64,000 nucleotides of DNA from Vespula vulgaris (GCF_905475345.1 NC_066592.1:923001-987000), one strand, 5' to 3'; positions 24,866-38,200 are shown, counted from the first letter of the stretch. Numbers and translations are program-made. Notes: a model not told the origin generated them from the sequence alone.

Positions 24866-26248
24866 CTGTCGATGACAACAGGGTAATTACTTTTCAAGTA
24901 GCAGACGTGCAAATGAACGACGGTTTAATCTGCCAATAATATTCTAGTATTGCAGGCTGTTTTTATTCCCTATCGTTTTTAACTTTATCCCAGAAAGAAA
25001 GGGAGTACAACTTTTATACGAAAATGTATTTTTTCGGCCGAGCGTTGACTATGAAATTTTTTTTCAGTTTTCTTTTTCTTCTCGTTTTCTTTTTTTTTCG
25101 TTTGATTTATACGACATCGAAAAAAAAAATACACGACCAATTCGACGACGTTTGTCTATTCACGTGCGTGAATTTCATTTTCTGATTAATACCTGCATAT
25201 GTCGTTCGAATAATCAAGTAATTCGTAGTTTCGGTGTTTTAACATATTATTATTCGGTCGTTTGTTTCTAGATTGCAGGGACGTTGTTCTTATATCTACG
25301 ATATTTTTGAAATTTCGTTTTGTAATACTCCTATGAAAACTTATTTCTCAAAGGGTAAATTATTTATATCTTGTAAATATTCATCTTGGGCATAGGAAAA
25401 ACGAGCAACGGGAAATGATTCGCTTTCGATACGAAAGGAAGTTTTCAAAAGGTACGCCTTCGTAACTCTGGAGAAAAAGTTGTTATAACGATAGACGGTT
25501 CCCTTTATATCTCGGAATCGAGGTTAAGAAACAGCTTATAACTTTGGACGAAAAACTTTCGTCGTGTATTCATCCTGGTAGGAGGAAGTTGAGAAGCAGG
25601 CCTTTGATCTGTTCCCGCGAGTGCTACTTCAAAATGTGCTTGAACAAATTTCCTAGAAAGGCAAACATGCTGCCTAACAGTCAAGCTTATTCAGAAACAA
25701 CCTAAGAATGCGACTCTTTTTGCTTTACAACTTTATTCCGTCATCTAGTTTTTCACAATTAATCACAGCCGCGGCCAGCAGTATTAACGTAATATGTCAT
25801 AATTAAAATGATTTAAAAGCACGGCCAAGTTTCTACGAGAGATAAGACTTTTATAAGACAGAAGTCGTCGCGCACTCGCGCGCATACACATATATCATAT
25901 CCTGAAGAACGATTAAAACTAGTATGAAACTCTTCTAAACGTTTCCCATGTGTTTGTAGAAGTGACTCATCCGTCAAAGATACATCAACCTGTAAAATAA
26001 ACCGTCCGGTTTTTCTACTCATCGAGAATTCATTGAAGTAAACGTAAAAAGTACGTTAAATCGGCATAGTATTTTCTCGTTCGGTCAATATCTCGCTGGT
26101 AACACTCTCTCATATCTCGTTCGTCTTTCAAAAGATTATAGGACTCGTGTAAAAAAAAAAAAAAACGACGTGCACGACGTACGAAGCTTATTATTACTAG
26201 AGGGGAAAAGGAAAAAAACAGTTTAAAATGGTGTAGGAGGAGAATGAG

Positions 26249-26290
26249 TCTCTCTCTTTTTCTCTCTCTCTCTCTCTCTTTCTCTCTTTC
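26249..26290. repeat. (CT)n microsatellite
   Basis: A CT tract with TTT interruptions. Confidence 0.94.
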
Positions 26291-26459
26291 GATAAATCAC
26301 AACTTATTGAACGAACGGCTCAGTTTTGACGGCCACCCGTTGGGCAGCAACGTTGTACTCGTCCTGGTTGTTCCTGCTCACCGTGATACGTCATAAGTCA
26401 CAGCTGGTAGCACGTTGCGACGACATCGTCCCTTCGGGCACCCACCACCACATCGTCAT

Positions 26460-26500
26460 CTCCTCCTCCTCCTCCTCCTCCTCCTCCTCCTTTTCCTCTT
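26460..26500. repeat. (CTC)n microsatellite
   Basis: Ten CTC units, then CTTTT. They read as serine or leucine runs in the plus frames over 26326-26651, which I do not accept as coding. Confidence 0.96.
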
Positions 26501-26526
26501 TATCTATCTCCCTCACTCCAGGCTTC

Positions 26527-26538
26527 GTGCACGTGCAC
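26527..26538. promoter_or_regulatory. 12-bp palindrome with a CACGTG E-box
   Basis: GTGCACGTGCAC is a perfect inverted repeat centred on CACGTG (26530-26535). CACGTG is the canonical bHLH-PAS/Myc-type E-box, and GCACGTG is the core reported for the juvenile-hormone receptor (Met/Taiman). Function here is inferred from the motif alone. Confidence 0.3.
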
Positions 26539-27391
26539 ACGCCCTCGTGCCCTTCGTGGCCTCGGCTTCGAGACCGGCCAGCCTAGACGTAATAGTGCTA
26601 TTAACTGCTTCTGTATCTTGGCAACCTGACCCTCTCTCTTATACCACGTAGCCGTTTATTGCGTGCTATGATTGATACTGCAAAATATGGCGCTTACCTT
26701 CGCGAGAAGGGAGAGAGAATCTAAAGAAAAGAGAGTAGAATAGAAGCCTGAAATTTCCTTCGGGCTTCTTCGATCTACTACAATATCGTTTGAGGTAAAC
26801 GTTTCGCACGTTCGCGTTGAAGGAGAAGAAAAAAAAAGGAATCAAAGGGAAATAAATTGTTCGGTTTAATTTTGATCAATCGACAGGTACGTGTGATGTA
26901 CTTATTTAACATTATTTTTCTTTTTACGATCAATAGTTGTAGACATTTCCAGAACCGTTTTTATAAAGTTTTTACATTTCCGTTAAAATTGAACTATGTC
27001 ATTTTAATATTTGACGAGGGATCATTTCGTTGGGATAGGATTTAATTGCTTTCGAACGAATGGGAATCCAATTTTCAGATTCCAGAAATCTCGTTTAAAA
27101 CTTGCAATCAAATCCGGGTTACGAATGTAGGACGAAGATCGAAGGACGAAGGACGACAAGTTAGTAGTTACAATTACGGAAAGAACGATGTTTCTTTTGA
27201 CTGAGATGAAATTGAATTGTGATTACGATTAATAACAACGTCGGTTTACCCGAGTTACTCATATGTCACGCAGCAATAGGAGGAAAGATCAAAAGCTTCG
27301 TTTGGCTCGTCCATTCGTTTGTTCGAGAAACAATTTAATAGCAAACGCAAAGACAAACGGAAACGTACAATTCGTGATTTCATATGCACTT

Positions 27392-27393
<2 letters not shown>

Positions 27394-27430
<37 letters not shown>

Positions 27431-27437
27431 CTCTCTT
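27394..27437. repeat. (CT)n microsatellite
   Basis: A pure CT run, then TTTC units. Confidence 0.96.
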
Positions 27438-28092
27438 CATTACTTTACAAAATAGGAATGTGTTAGAAATTGAATGATCCTTTGTCGACGAAAGCTTCGA
27501 CGTTTTTCGTTGTTTTGATAATATCTCGTTAATTCGCGATATGACGCTCTAGGTCTATCGAAAAAAAAGAAAAACGAAAAAACGAGAAAAGGAATAAAAT
27601 AAAAAAAATAAATTAACATTTGTCCGTTGTTAAAGCCGTTCGAATAAGATTAAAAAGAAAATGCGATATACGTAAAATTAATTCGACAAGATTTGTTGGA
27701 ACTTTGAACTTTTCATTCGTTTTCTCGTTTTTTTTTCACACTCAAGGTTCGAGTGTTTAGACGATAAATATTAAAACCTAACACTTTTTACGTCCACTCG
27801 CACGATAAAGCAGCTAAGCCGAATAACACGAGCAAGCAGCGAGTTTCGCGTTTGTTTAACGTATTATCCATACAAACAAACGTTTCACGCCCTGCAGCTC
27901 GCTCGCTCGCGAGTCAGTCCCTCTTTTCCTCTTTATTTTTTTTTTCTCCCCCTCCAGCCATTTTTTCTCTTCTTTCCTTTTTTGTTTTCGAGTAGCCGCA
28001 TTATTTTTCCTCTTTCCATTCATAAATCATACGCAGTCGGTGACGTTTACCTTGAACCTACTTTCGTCACGGTGACGTCCTCGAGAGAGAAA

Positions 28093-28093
28093 A

Positions 28094-28132
<39 letters not shown>

Positions 28133-28153
28133 TAACGACAACTACTACTACTA
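28093..28153. repeat. (GAC)n and (ACT)n array
   Basis: About twelve GAC units, then ACA/ACT triplets. It is CpG-containing and one of five GAC/GTC arrays in the window. Confidence 0.96.
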
Positions 28154-31100
28154 TGTACGACTATGTTGACTACGAAGGTCGTTAAAAATCACAGCAAGGG
28201 TGCCGCGTGCCAGGGGTTGTAAGGACCAAAGGGGTAAACTCTTCTCGCGTATGGAAAACCTCGTCGTTTCCAGTCTACTCGTCTCATTTTACCAACCACT
28301 TCTTTTTTTCTTCTTCCACCCCCCTCCAGTCTCTAATTCTTTCTCTCTCTCTCTCTCTCGAATCCTTTTTTCCTTATGCATACATTCGCACGTGTCTTAA
28401 AATCGCGATTTTATCATCGATCAATCCTGGATACTACTCTTACGGACGCGTTGAAACGGACTTACTCGCGATAAAAGAGAGTAATACTTTTCTTCGAGTG
28501 TAACTCGTATAGGTATATATCTATGTATATATGTATTCCATGGGAAATAAAAGACCTATAAGCGACGTCGATAGGGTAACAAGTCAAATCGAGTGAAATA
28601 AAACGAGAGACGTCGTTCTCTCGTAGCTACTTATCGTCGTTCAATCGGCTGGGAAAGCTTCCTACCCTTCCGATTTAACTCGTACTTTTTCACCTTATTA
28701 TCTTTTCGTTTTTTCGGCGACTTTTCATGGATATTCATTTTCGCTTCTCCCACTGGTAAAGATCTTTATAACATTCAAGATCGAACGTTATTAGCATCCT
28801 CTGGTAGAAAAATAAAATATCTTAATGCCAACAGACGTTCGAACATTTGTCACTCGATAATTTTCTCACTTGTCATCTTCCATCTTTTGTTCGCGTTTTT
28901 CATGGCGGCGAGTTCAAGACGGGTTGCCATAACCATTGAAATATTTCTTTTTCCTTCATCTTTTTCGTCTTCCATCGCGGATGTAATTCCCCGTACAAAT
29001 GGAGGTTGTTCCAAGCGAACTCTCGGATCACGTCGACGACCTGACTGTCCCGACACCACGCAGCCTTTTATACGAAGGGTTACCGCGCGAAACTTTCCGA
29101 AAAGGGAGCGTACAAAATCGGGGGTGAGTGGAGAAAGGAGTGAGGAGAAGAATCCATGAGCCATCCCTTGGTCTCGACCCTTCGTTTCTTCATCTTCTTC
29201 TTTTTCACCTTCTTCCTCTTTCTCCTTTAACCACCTTCAGATCGATCCAAAAACTCCATGGAGTCGAGCAACCTTCGAGTCCTCCTTCTCCTTCTCCTCC
29301 TCCTTTTCTTTCTTTTCGGCTTAGGAGCTTACGCGTCGACTCTCCCATCCACGGCCAATCTGTTATCGTATCTGCCTTTTATCTCTCCCAGATCTCGAAA
29401 TAGATATGCCAGGATCCTTTCATCTTCCGATGCATCATTTGATTATTTATACACGTTCGCCTTTTTTTCCTTCGGTACCACTTCTCTTAAACTTTTTCGC
29501 GGTTACCTATATTGGTAAAAAAGGAGAAAGAGAAATATACTTACTTTTCTTTCTACATAATATAACGCACTCTTATTATTATTATTCTAAGCCGCTATTT
29601 GAGAAATATTCAAGATGATATTTTGTTGCCGTGAAAGTTTCGCTAGATCTATGCCGGATATACGTGTTCTTCTCGGATTATTATTCCTTTCTCTTAATCT
29701 TCTTTGTTGACTAAGACACTTGCCGTGAGATCTCCAAGCTGAGATGAAATTAGTAAAACGACGGATAGTTGAAATTTCCAAAGTTGTTCAGTCACTTTCA
29801 AAGAGGATCCGAAGATAATAGATTCCTTGTGATGTTTCGATCTGGTGCATCGAATTAAAAATTCTACCGGTTATACTCGAAAGTTAATTTCTTTTATTGA
29901 TTCGCCAGAACTTTCCCGCTAAGTAATCTTACCGAGGATTGGGGCCGGAAAAATCGAGAAAATGCGGGCTCGCTGAAAAAAAGGAGAAAATAGAAGAGAA
30001 AGAAAGTCGGTGCGAATTAACCGAGGACTTTAAAGTTACGAGTACCGTGTACCAGGTGACAGGAAAACTTTATTTTCTTCATTCGGTTTGATAATAATAC
30101 TGACCTTTGAGGGGAAAAATAGCTCTCGTTTAAAAAGTTTATCCAAGAATTTATGTTTTGTTTAATCGAGATGGAAGAAAAAGGAATCTTTTCAAATTTA
30201 GGAATCCAGGTAATACGATGGCAAACTTTTAATACAAAAATAACATTTCTCTGCAGTAGATCGTAACCTTAAATCGGATTTTATAAAATTATGTATCTTT
30301 TTTTTCTTTTTCTTTTTTTTTTTTTAATAAATCGTTCGACAAGTTTCAACACGAAGTAAAGTTTTCATAATCTCTTCAACGTCAAAGATAAATGGGTTAC
30401 CTTCTTGAGGGAAACTAGAAGCAGTGCGTGAATATGTGATGACCTGGCTAAAAGCGTCGTGAAACGTTTGCGTTTACCCGACGTCGACATCGGCACTAAT
30501 GCGAATTAGATATTGACGTATAATTCGTGTACGCTCTTCCTTCCTTTTCCTGGTCGATGGTTTTAACCGAGAAGCGAACTGTGGTGGACGTTTAGCGTAG
30601 AAAGCGATGATGGGTCGACGCATTTTACCGTAAGCCCGCAAAAAGAATAATTAATAGAGGAATCGTCGTCGTTTGATAGGCTTTATCTTTCTACGCTCTA
30701 CCGACCGACGATTCCATTAATCGTTTTCGAAGGACGCTTCGTTTATGAATAAAAGTCGTACGGCTATAAAGCTAGGCACTTTTCAATTTTGCTTTTTCAC
30801 CGAGTCAACGTATTACGTATTTTAATCGAATAAATATAATTGACATCGATGAAACTTCGAGTCGAATAAAATATAAAATGGTATACGATAAATTCTTTGT
30901 AACATTTTGTTGTGGCATAGTTTTAATTCTGCGTGCGTATGTATACGTATATCGAATTTTTGAATAAATTTTACTATCATAAATAAATCGACTTTTATGA
31001 CGACATATTCGAGATAAATAAAGAATAGAAATAAAGCAAAACATTTTTCACAATGAATATATTAAGACGTGACCGTTTTTTTCGTAGTGCGCAGATAATT

Positions 31101-31330
31101 AATTTCGACTTCGCATACAATACGTAATTGTCTGAATTTCCAGTCTCCTTTACGTCTCATTTTATAAGCAACTTTTTATCGTCACGCTTCATTTCCTTAG
31201 TTAGGAACAATTTCGTGAAATTCGAATGGAAGGAGATACACAGTAGCTTTCATAAATCCTTGTCGTAAAAAGAACATACCTTATTTTTGTCGTCGTCGTT
31301 GTCGTCGGAAGTGTTCTTTGACGTTTAATT

Positions 31331-31385
31331 TTTCTTCTCTCTCTCTCTCTCTCTCTCTCTGTCTGTCTGTCTGTCTGTCTCTTTT
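31331..31385. repeat. (CT)n and (GTCT)n compound
   Basis: A CT run passing directly into five GTCT units. Confidence 0.96.
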
Positions 31386-32076
31386 AAACTCGCATTTTTG
31401 TCAGAGTCGTTGTAGAATAAATGTAGATAATACGATATTACTTTCTATGTTCTAATATTTGTTGTAGGAATTTCTTATACGAGGATAGACGACGTTCAAG
31501 TCGTAACAAGTATAATTTTCATCGAGGTTTAAATTACAAAATTAAAACTCATAGGCGAGCGAGTACATGCACGTAGAGTCAAATTTTCGAAGGAACATGG
31601 AGAATGTCGCCTTTCGTTGGAACGTAAACGGGAAGTGGAAGATGAGCGTGCGTAATGAGCTCTTCGTAACGGTTTAAGGCGCTATACGAGCCAAGAAAGT
31701 TCGTTATTTACTTGCGAGTACTCCAACAGCTCGTTTACGTACGCAACGGTATTTCATTTCCTAGAGACGCTTCTGGATAGGCACTTGCAAGGGGTAAACA
31801 CATTAAGGTGCTCTCGGCTTGTCGGTACACTTCAGTTTTCCTCTCCTTTAGTCCTTTTAGACTCTCCTGATCCACGAAATTCACGATTAATCCTTTGAAC
31901 GTTCGACGTTTCTCAATGTTTCTAATTACCTGGCATTGATTCAAGTTAACGACTTGCGTAATCGATTCATTTTATATTGCCTTAATTCATCATTAATACG
32001 ATATTAATACGTCTTTACGTTGAGAAGATCGCACAGTTAATCCGTTGAAAACAACAATTTCTTTTTTATTCAATCG

Positions 32077-32115
32077 TCCCTCTCCTCCCTCTCTCTCTCT
32101 CTCTCTCTCTCTCCC
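32077..32115. repeat. (CT)n microsatellite
   Basis: A pure CT core flanked by CTCC words. Confidence 0.95.
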
Positions 32116-33555
32116 TACGATCATTTACAGATTTTTAAGTAGTCGTTCAAAAGGAAAGCCCAGAGGATATTTCTTTCGGCCATTGAAGGTGTTGAGATTT
32201 CAAAGGAAAAAATAAAAAAATAAAAAAGAAAGAGGAGTTTGAGAAAAATTTCCAAGTAGTAAGTTAATCGATGGAAAGAAGAATAATTGTCTGAGATTCT
32301 GGTCACGAGTCGCCAGGAACTGAGAGCCGTTAAGCCGTAACTAATTGAACTATTGTCAAGGGGCGGCCGAAGGTGAACGCGAACCTCTTGTAACTTGGGT
32401 ATTATAGAGATTCTCCAACGGGGAACCGTCAAATCCTCGGTGATAGATCCTCCTACACAATGGCAGCCGAGCTTTTGGAATCATTAATATATGAGAAAGC
32501 TTTCCGATTCTGCCGAATATGTAAGAGCACGTGACGCTTCCTCGAACGTTTGCGAACTGTATACGACGACCCTTTCCATCTCCCTTCACTTTTCATCTCT
32601 TTTACCTTTCGATGGTTTCTAGAAAGAACCTTATACGACATTCGATCTCAAAGTCGTTTCATTTTTCAAGTAGACGATTTTCAACGAACAATTACTATTC
32701 TTTTAGTTCTTTGATATTTCGTGGAATAATAAATCTTTTGGTATCGGGTTGAATTTTTCTAATGTCGATATCGTAGTCTTCATTTCTCATTAATGTATTA
32801 TTATTTAAATGATACATCAGATCCATAATGTACGACGAGAATGGATACGTTTTCTTCTTTGAAAAAATAGAAAACAACTGGCATTCGGATTATAAAGCCA
32901 TAGACTTATTATTCCCTTTGTTCTTTTTCTACTGTCTAGTTCTTTTTCTTATTCACCGACAAAGAGTATAGGTAGATACCTATTCGTATGTCGCGACACA
33001 GTACGTAGGCGGGTAGATAGGTGGTACGTAGACATATATATATATACATAGAGTGCAGTCGCAATGCACTTCCGAGAAGAAAAATGATCGGCCGTCACAC
33101 GGATATAACGTATGACTGATCGTCTTCTTGAAATCCTCTTCTCTACGGGTTCATATTTATTTTTTAAAAAGTATACGCGAGAAATACTTTCGATCAACTT
33201 TTCGTTCTTTTTCCTTTTCTCCGTGTCATCTCGAACGTTGTTCATTTTTTATGCCGAAAGTACGCCAAGAAGCATGTTAATTTAACAACAGACAAATACA
33301 ATTAATCGGAATAAACACGTTGGAGGAATATATTAGGTATAGATTCTTCTCGAAGGATAATAGGTAGTACCTACTTGTATAGTCCTGTTTGTAGTGTTCT
33401 CACGTCATGGTTCTGCGGACGTAACCAGTAGGCCAATTCTAACGAGACACCCGGTATAGTCACGGATATATATCGGCCGCAATCGAATACGTCGGGGACT
33501 CGTGAATGGAATTTATTATTACATTTAGGGAGGTGAACCGTTCGGAGATCCAGCA

Positions 33556-33580
33556 TTTCTCTCTCTCTCTCTCTCTTCTC
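33556..33580. repeat. Short (CT)n microsatellite
   Basis: A CT run of about 20 bases. Confidence 0.9.
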
Positions 33581-34283
33581 ATTCTATCCATTCTTTGGTC
33601 GAATCAAGCAACTCATTACTTTATATTGTGTGACTCTCCAACAATGGCGATCTTTTTCTCTTCCAGTATCGTTCGCAAAAAAAAGAAGCACGAGAGAGTT
33701 AAAAAGAGAGGTAGAGAAAAAAAAGAGAGAAAGAGTCTTTGCAAAAGTCTGTGCAAAGAAATCAATGAATACGCATTCTCCGTACTTATACGATCTCCAT
33801 TCGATTCACCAATTCGATATCTTCGAGCTTAAAATATCGTAATGATATCCGAGACTCATTATTTATAAAATATCGTCGAGATTATAAATTCTTCGTTTCT
33901 GAACGTCAATGTAAGACCGATCGAAAGAGACGTTTTAAATCTCGATTGTAGTACTCGAAACCGCGGGATATCGATAAAGGAGAGAACAGAAAAAGAATAA
34001 TAACTTCCTTCTTTTAAAATATCGTTCCGAGCGTGTGCTATAAAAATAGATACAATCGTAAGACCTTAGTCTCGTTGTATGGAATGAAAAGTTTCGTTAT
34101 TGAAAATGTTTCGTCCAACTTTCGAACTTAACTAACATTAATTAACAATTTCCACTTGTACCAGTTGTACGACGACAGCTTAATTAACGCAATGAAGCTG
34201 GCCGAACTTTAAGCGACTTTCTCCTCCTCGAAGTAAATGGAAATGACTTGTGAGAAAGATTTTACACTGTAATGCGTCTCCCT

Positions 34284-34364
34284 AAAAAAAAAAAAAAAAG
34301 AAAAAAGAAAAAGAAAAGGAAAGCCAAAGAAAAAAAAAGGAAAAGAAAAAAAGAAAAGGAAAAG
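34284..34364. repeat. A-rich tract
   Basis: Sixteen A's followed by AAAAG-type units for about 80 bases. No target-site duplication or retroelement body was recognised beside it, so it is not called a poly(A) tail. Confidence 0.9.
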
Positions 34365-35321
34365 CTACGTGACGCGAGAAAGCCCCGGCTCGTACGAGGG
34401 TGAGCGAGATTCCTATATACGATGCTTTTGTTTCACGCAAGCCGGAAAATTTCACCCTCTCGCCTACCCTACTTCATTTTCATCGACGAATCGTTCTCCG
34501 CAGAGCCATAACCCATTCCCTTTTCAAACGGCCGAACTCTATATCTATATTTCTCTTTTTCATCACGAATATTACAACAATTAAAAATGTAACAAAATTA
34601 TTAAACGTTATTACTTTGTTTTTCGAACGATGGAAAAGGAAGAAGGAAAGAAAGAGCGAAAAAAAATCTACTTGATTATCATCCTAAAAAACGAAACGGT
34701 GGAGGAACAAATGACTATGTGCGATTGCAATGTCTGTAGGGTGAACAAGAGAATATTCGAGAGGATGAGTAGGGATGAACCGAAAGACAAAAGAAGCCGT
34801 GAATATTTCCCCCGTTTCGTAATGTTCGGCTCTAGGCATACTCGTTTCATACACGAGAGGTGCGAATGCCTCTAGTTTCGTAAATGCTCACGGCCCATGT
34901 AGTCTCTTGGAATACAGTGGCGTAGAGCCAAACAGTAGTAGGAGAAGGGAGGTTGCCTTAGGGCTATAGGAACTGGGTGAAAATCGTGAAATAGCTTTAT
35001 ACCTCTAATTTGATATTGTATACTAACCGAGCATCTCTTAAGATATTATCGCGCCCTTTGTCTTCGAAATGTTAAGTGAATTTCATCGAGAATATCTCAC
35101 GATTATTAGCATTACACAAGATGGGGAGAGAGGAGGGGGGGGATGCAGGTCATAAAAATATTTTTTTTACTTTCCTATTATCCTGAAAAAATCATCTTCA
35201 AAATTATATCCCAGTTTTTGGAACCCAGACGCAAGAACTCGAGAGAGAAAAAAATATATAAATCCAAAAAAAGCACAAATAAAAGTTAATAGCAGTTTGG
35301 AAAACTTTTTAATAAAATTAA

Positions 35322-35348
35322 CTGCAGGCGAGCGCGCCGTGCGTGCAG
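35322..35348 (+). other. GC-rich nested hairpin
   Basis: CTGCA (35322-35326) pairs with TGCAG (35344-35348), and GGCG (35327-35330) with CGCC (35335-35338), around an AGCG loop with a five-base bulge. It stands out as a GC-rich island in AT-rich sequence. Confidence 0.35.
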
Positions 35349-35765
35349 CCGACAGCGCGTACCTACGTTGGGGGATAATTAAAAAAGATATCTCCCTGAA
35401 AAATCTGCACTTCAAAAAAGGAAAGGAGAAAAAAAAAGTGTGCGAGACCTATAGAGGAACTCCACCCCAACTGAAATCAACCCCCGGAGTTGAAAGCCTC
35501 GAAGCATCGAATCGCGATACCGTCTCGGTCTCTCCCTCTCCTTCTCATCCCCAAACCACCCCTCGCCCAATTCAGGCGTCTCCTCGCTCTCGACGTAGAT
35601 ATCATTCTGGGTAGGGGGACGTATCGGCAGGACGACAGAAGTCCATGCAATTTTTATCCACGGATGCACCCTCGAAGGCGAGTCGAAGCGAACTCATTAA
35701 ATCCGCAGTGTCTCGGCGTTTACGCACGGCCGATTTAAAGCGAGACTAACACGGATTTACGACTT

Positions 35766-35850
35766 TGACGATGACGACAACGAGGACGATGATGACGACG
35801 GCGACGACGCCGACGACGACGACGATGACGACGACGACGACGACGACGAA
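35766..35850. repeat. (GAC)n array
   Basis: About 28 triplets of GAC with GAT, AAC and GGC variants. They read as arginine-rich on minus; no gene is accepted. Confidence 0.96.
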
Positions 35851-36088
35851 TGGTTAGAGAAAAAAAAGGAGCAGGATGTTCGAAGTTAATGTCAAAGCTT
35901 CTGCCTGCCGTCAAATCGTTTTCCACGCTACTGTATGCGACTATGCATCTGTGTCTATATGTAACTATATGTATATGCGTCAACCCACGCGACGCGACGG
36001 AAGTGGAAAAGAGGATCGACGAGTGTGCCACCCTTCCGTCGGTGGTGCGTGGAGAAAGAAGGAGGAACGTTCATCCCCTTTTGTATAT

Positions 36089-36164
36089 ATGAGAGAGAGA
36101 AAGAGAGAGAGAGGGAAAAAGAGAAAGAGACAGATATAGAGATAAAGTGCGAAAGAGAGAGAAG
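36089..36164. repeat. (GA)n tract
   Basis: A GA tract with GGGAAAAA and GATATA interruptions. Confidence 0.92.
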
Positions 36165-36190
36165 GTATATATACTCACACACTGTGACCG

Positions 36191-36213
36191 TATAAAACGC
36201 AGACACGCGTGTC
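36191..36213 (+). promoter_or_regulatory. TATA-like box next to a 12-bp palindrome
   Basis: TATAAAA at 36191-36197 is followed within five bases by GACACGCGTGTC (36202-36213), a perfect 12-bp inverted repeat. The pair sits just after a long GA tract. No initiator consensus was found at the expected distance, and no ORF follows. It could be a protein-binding site rather than a promoter. Confidence 0.2.
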
Positions 36214-36435
36214 GAAAGAAAGGGCGTTGTCGGCCCGTCTAGCAGGGCGTCTCGTCCTATTGTCCATGCACGCGGATGGGTTGGCTCTTTACTGAAATGC
36301 AAGCCGTTTTTTCCTTTTTTTCTCTTTTTACTTTTTTTCCTCTTTTTTCTTTTTACTTTTTACTTTCTGTCTTTCGTGGGAGGAGGACGTTACGTTGTGA
36401 AGCACGAGCTCTGTTGGCAGACCTCGAGAAAAGAG

Positions 36436-36517
36436 TTGCTACTGCTGCTGCTGTTGCTACTGCTGTTGAAGAAGAGGGAGGGATGGAGGAAGGAAGGAAG
36501 GAAGGAAGGAAGGAAAG
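36436..36517. repeat. (CTG) triplets followed by (GGAA)n
   Basis: CTG/CTA/TTG triplets at 36436-36468, then GGAA repeats at 36485-36517. Confidence 0.93.
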
Positions 36518-36828
36518 GGTGTAGGGAACGAGATAGGGGTAGTTGAGGCGCGTACGATGAACGTCACGACCCCCGACGCGACTCTTCGATTCGAGACAAG
36601 GGATCGCGTCCGGAGTTGGGCGCGAAGGGGTCGAGGGGTGTGTCTAGGTATTTTCCGAGTCTACTCAATCCCACCTCACCCATCTCTCTCCCTCTCCCTC
36701 CATCCTCTGGGACAGACGACTATCCAGACTGCATCTTTCTCTTTCTCTTTCTTTCCTTCCGTGTCACGGCTCGCACTCTTTTCGATTGTTACATTCTCGA
36801 TGCATACTGCTGTGTTTTAACGTTATTC

Positions 36829-36923
36829 ACCCTCCTCTCTTTTCTTTCCTTTTTTTTTCTTTTTCTTTCTCCCTTTTTTCCTTCTTTTCTTTTCCCTCTC
36901 TCTCTCTCTCTTTTTTTTTCTTT
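36829..36923. repeat. Pyrimidine tract
   Basis: About 95 bases of C and T with T runs and a CT core. Confidence 0.92.
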
Positions 36924-38200
36924 ACGTCGATACAACGAATATAAATGTATATGCATGCATGCGTGACAGAGAAAGAGACTAAAGAAAAGAGTTAGCTGTC
37001 GAGACGAGAGGGTGGAATGTCGCCATTAATTCCACGCGTACTTTTGACTCCTTCGGCAGTGATTCTTCGACGCCTCGGAGAAGGGATTGCTATCGTGCGA
37101 CGTTAGCACGCAAGAGAAATGTCGATTTTTCATTAAATTAACGCGGAACGTCGACTCTTTTGCTCTCTTCGCTCGTCCTCCCTTTTCTGGAATTCTGGAG
37201 ACGTCTGTCGCGGCTGGTGAAGGGAGAGAAAAAACTGGGAGAGGGGGAAGGACAGCGAAAGGGGTGACTTGGAAGTTACTGGAATTAGTCTCGGACTGGC
37301 GACCGACGCGGCAGAATTTCGAGTGAGTCCAAGTTATCAAGGTTTCCTTGTCGATCGTTCTTCTCTCAGTTTGTTCGAACATGTAAATCGTTAGGGTTGG
37401 TCTATAGGCGTGGCTCAATTGGTTCTCCCCATTGTCTTTGAAACTTAAAGGTGGAAATTATCTTTCGAACGGTGATCCACGCGCTTTAAATGTTTGGGAT
37501 CACGCCAACCGATCGACCCTGGTTTTAACAATTCAACCAACATGTTCGGCTTATCGAACGATTGATAAAAACTATAGTGAAGCTCCGGTTAATTATGTAT
37601 TTCTTCGTACGATATTTTGCATGACGATGAGGAAGAGCATAGAATAAAGGAAGTTTCGCATTTAAAAATACACGATCGTGAATGCGAAAGCAAAGTAAAT
37701 CAACGGTACGTTATTAAACAATGTAGGAGCTGCTGTAAATCCGTGCTCGTTCTCCATGAAGTATACCAGTTCTCTTCTTTTCCGAGTCACCATGCATCAC
37801 TATTACATATAATTAGGAGCTATTAAACGCGTACCGCTGTTTCCCATGTTAACGTCGGCGCAAACAAATATCCCTGTATCATTCCTCGAAGAGGAGAACA
37901 GACGGAGAAAGAGATAATCGCATTAGCTCGCTTAACTATCTTTTTCTTGCAAAATTTAATTACGTTCCTCTTACCTTTTTCATTCTATCTTCGTCCTTTT
38001 TTCTTTTGTTACATACGCGCGCACGTTCACATACGCATCCCACTCACACGCATCTGTAGGTCAATGATATTCGCCTCACCCTTTCCGGCGTGTCCATATT
38101 TTAGGGTGGACCGATAACAAGGGTGAAAGACAAAAACGTTGCTGCGTCATACATACGTGTCGTAAGCCAAAAGATGGCGATTGTGAAAAACTTGTCAACA

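Larger units (their letters stand above)
14004..28092. other. Gene-free stretch, left centre
   Basis: Mostly unique AT-rich sequence with CT and GA tracts. Overlapping plus frames at 15371-15791 (about 120 codons each) show no known domain and conflict with each other. A good TTTATTTATTTCAG acceptor ends at 19542, but no donor follows within a reasonable exon length and the sequence after it has early stops. The stretch 26300-26650 is somewhat GC-richer and carries the CTC repeat and the E-box palindrome. Confidence 0.7.

Noticed and set aside
27740..27760. GGTTCGAGT, resembling a tRNA B-box
   Set aside because: No A-box or cloverleaf partner stems within tRNA length on either side.
34914..34990. 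CAGTGGCGTAGAGCC, similar to the start of some insect DNA transposons
   Set aside because: No matching inverted end or target duplication could be found, and the similarity is to a general motif only.
35297..35614. 105-codon plus frame with a proline/serine-rich end
   Set aside because: It begins at TTG, not ATG; no splice acceptor supports it as an internal exon; an antisense frame is also open.
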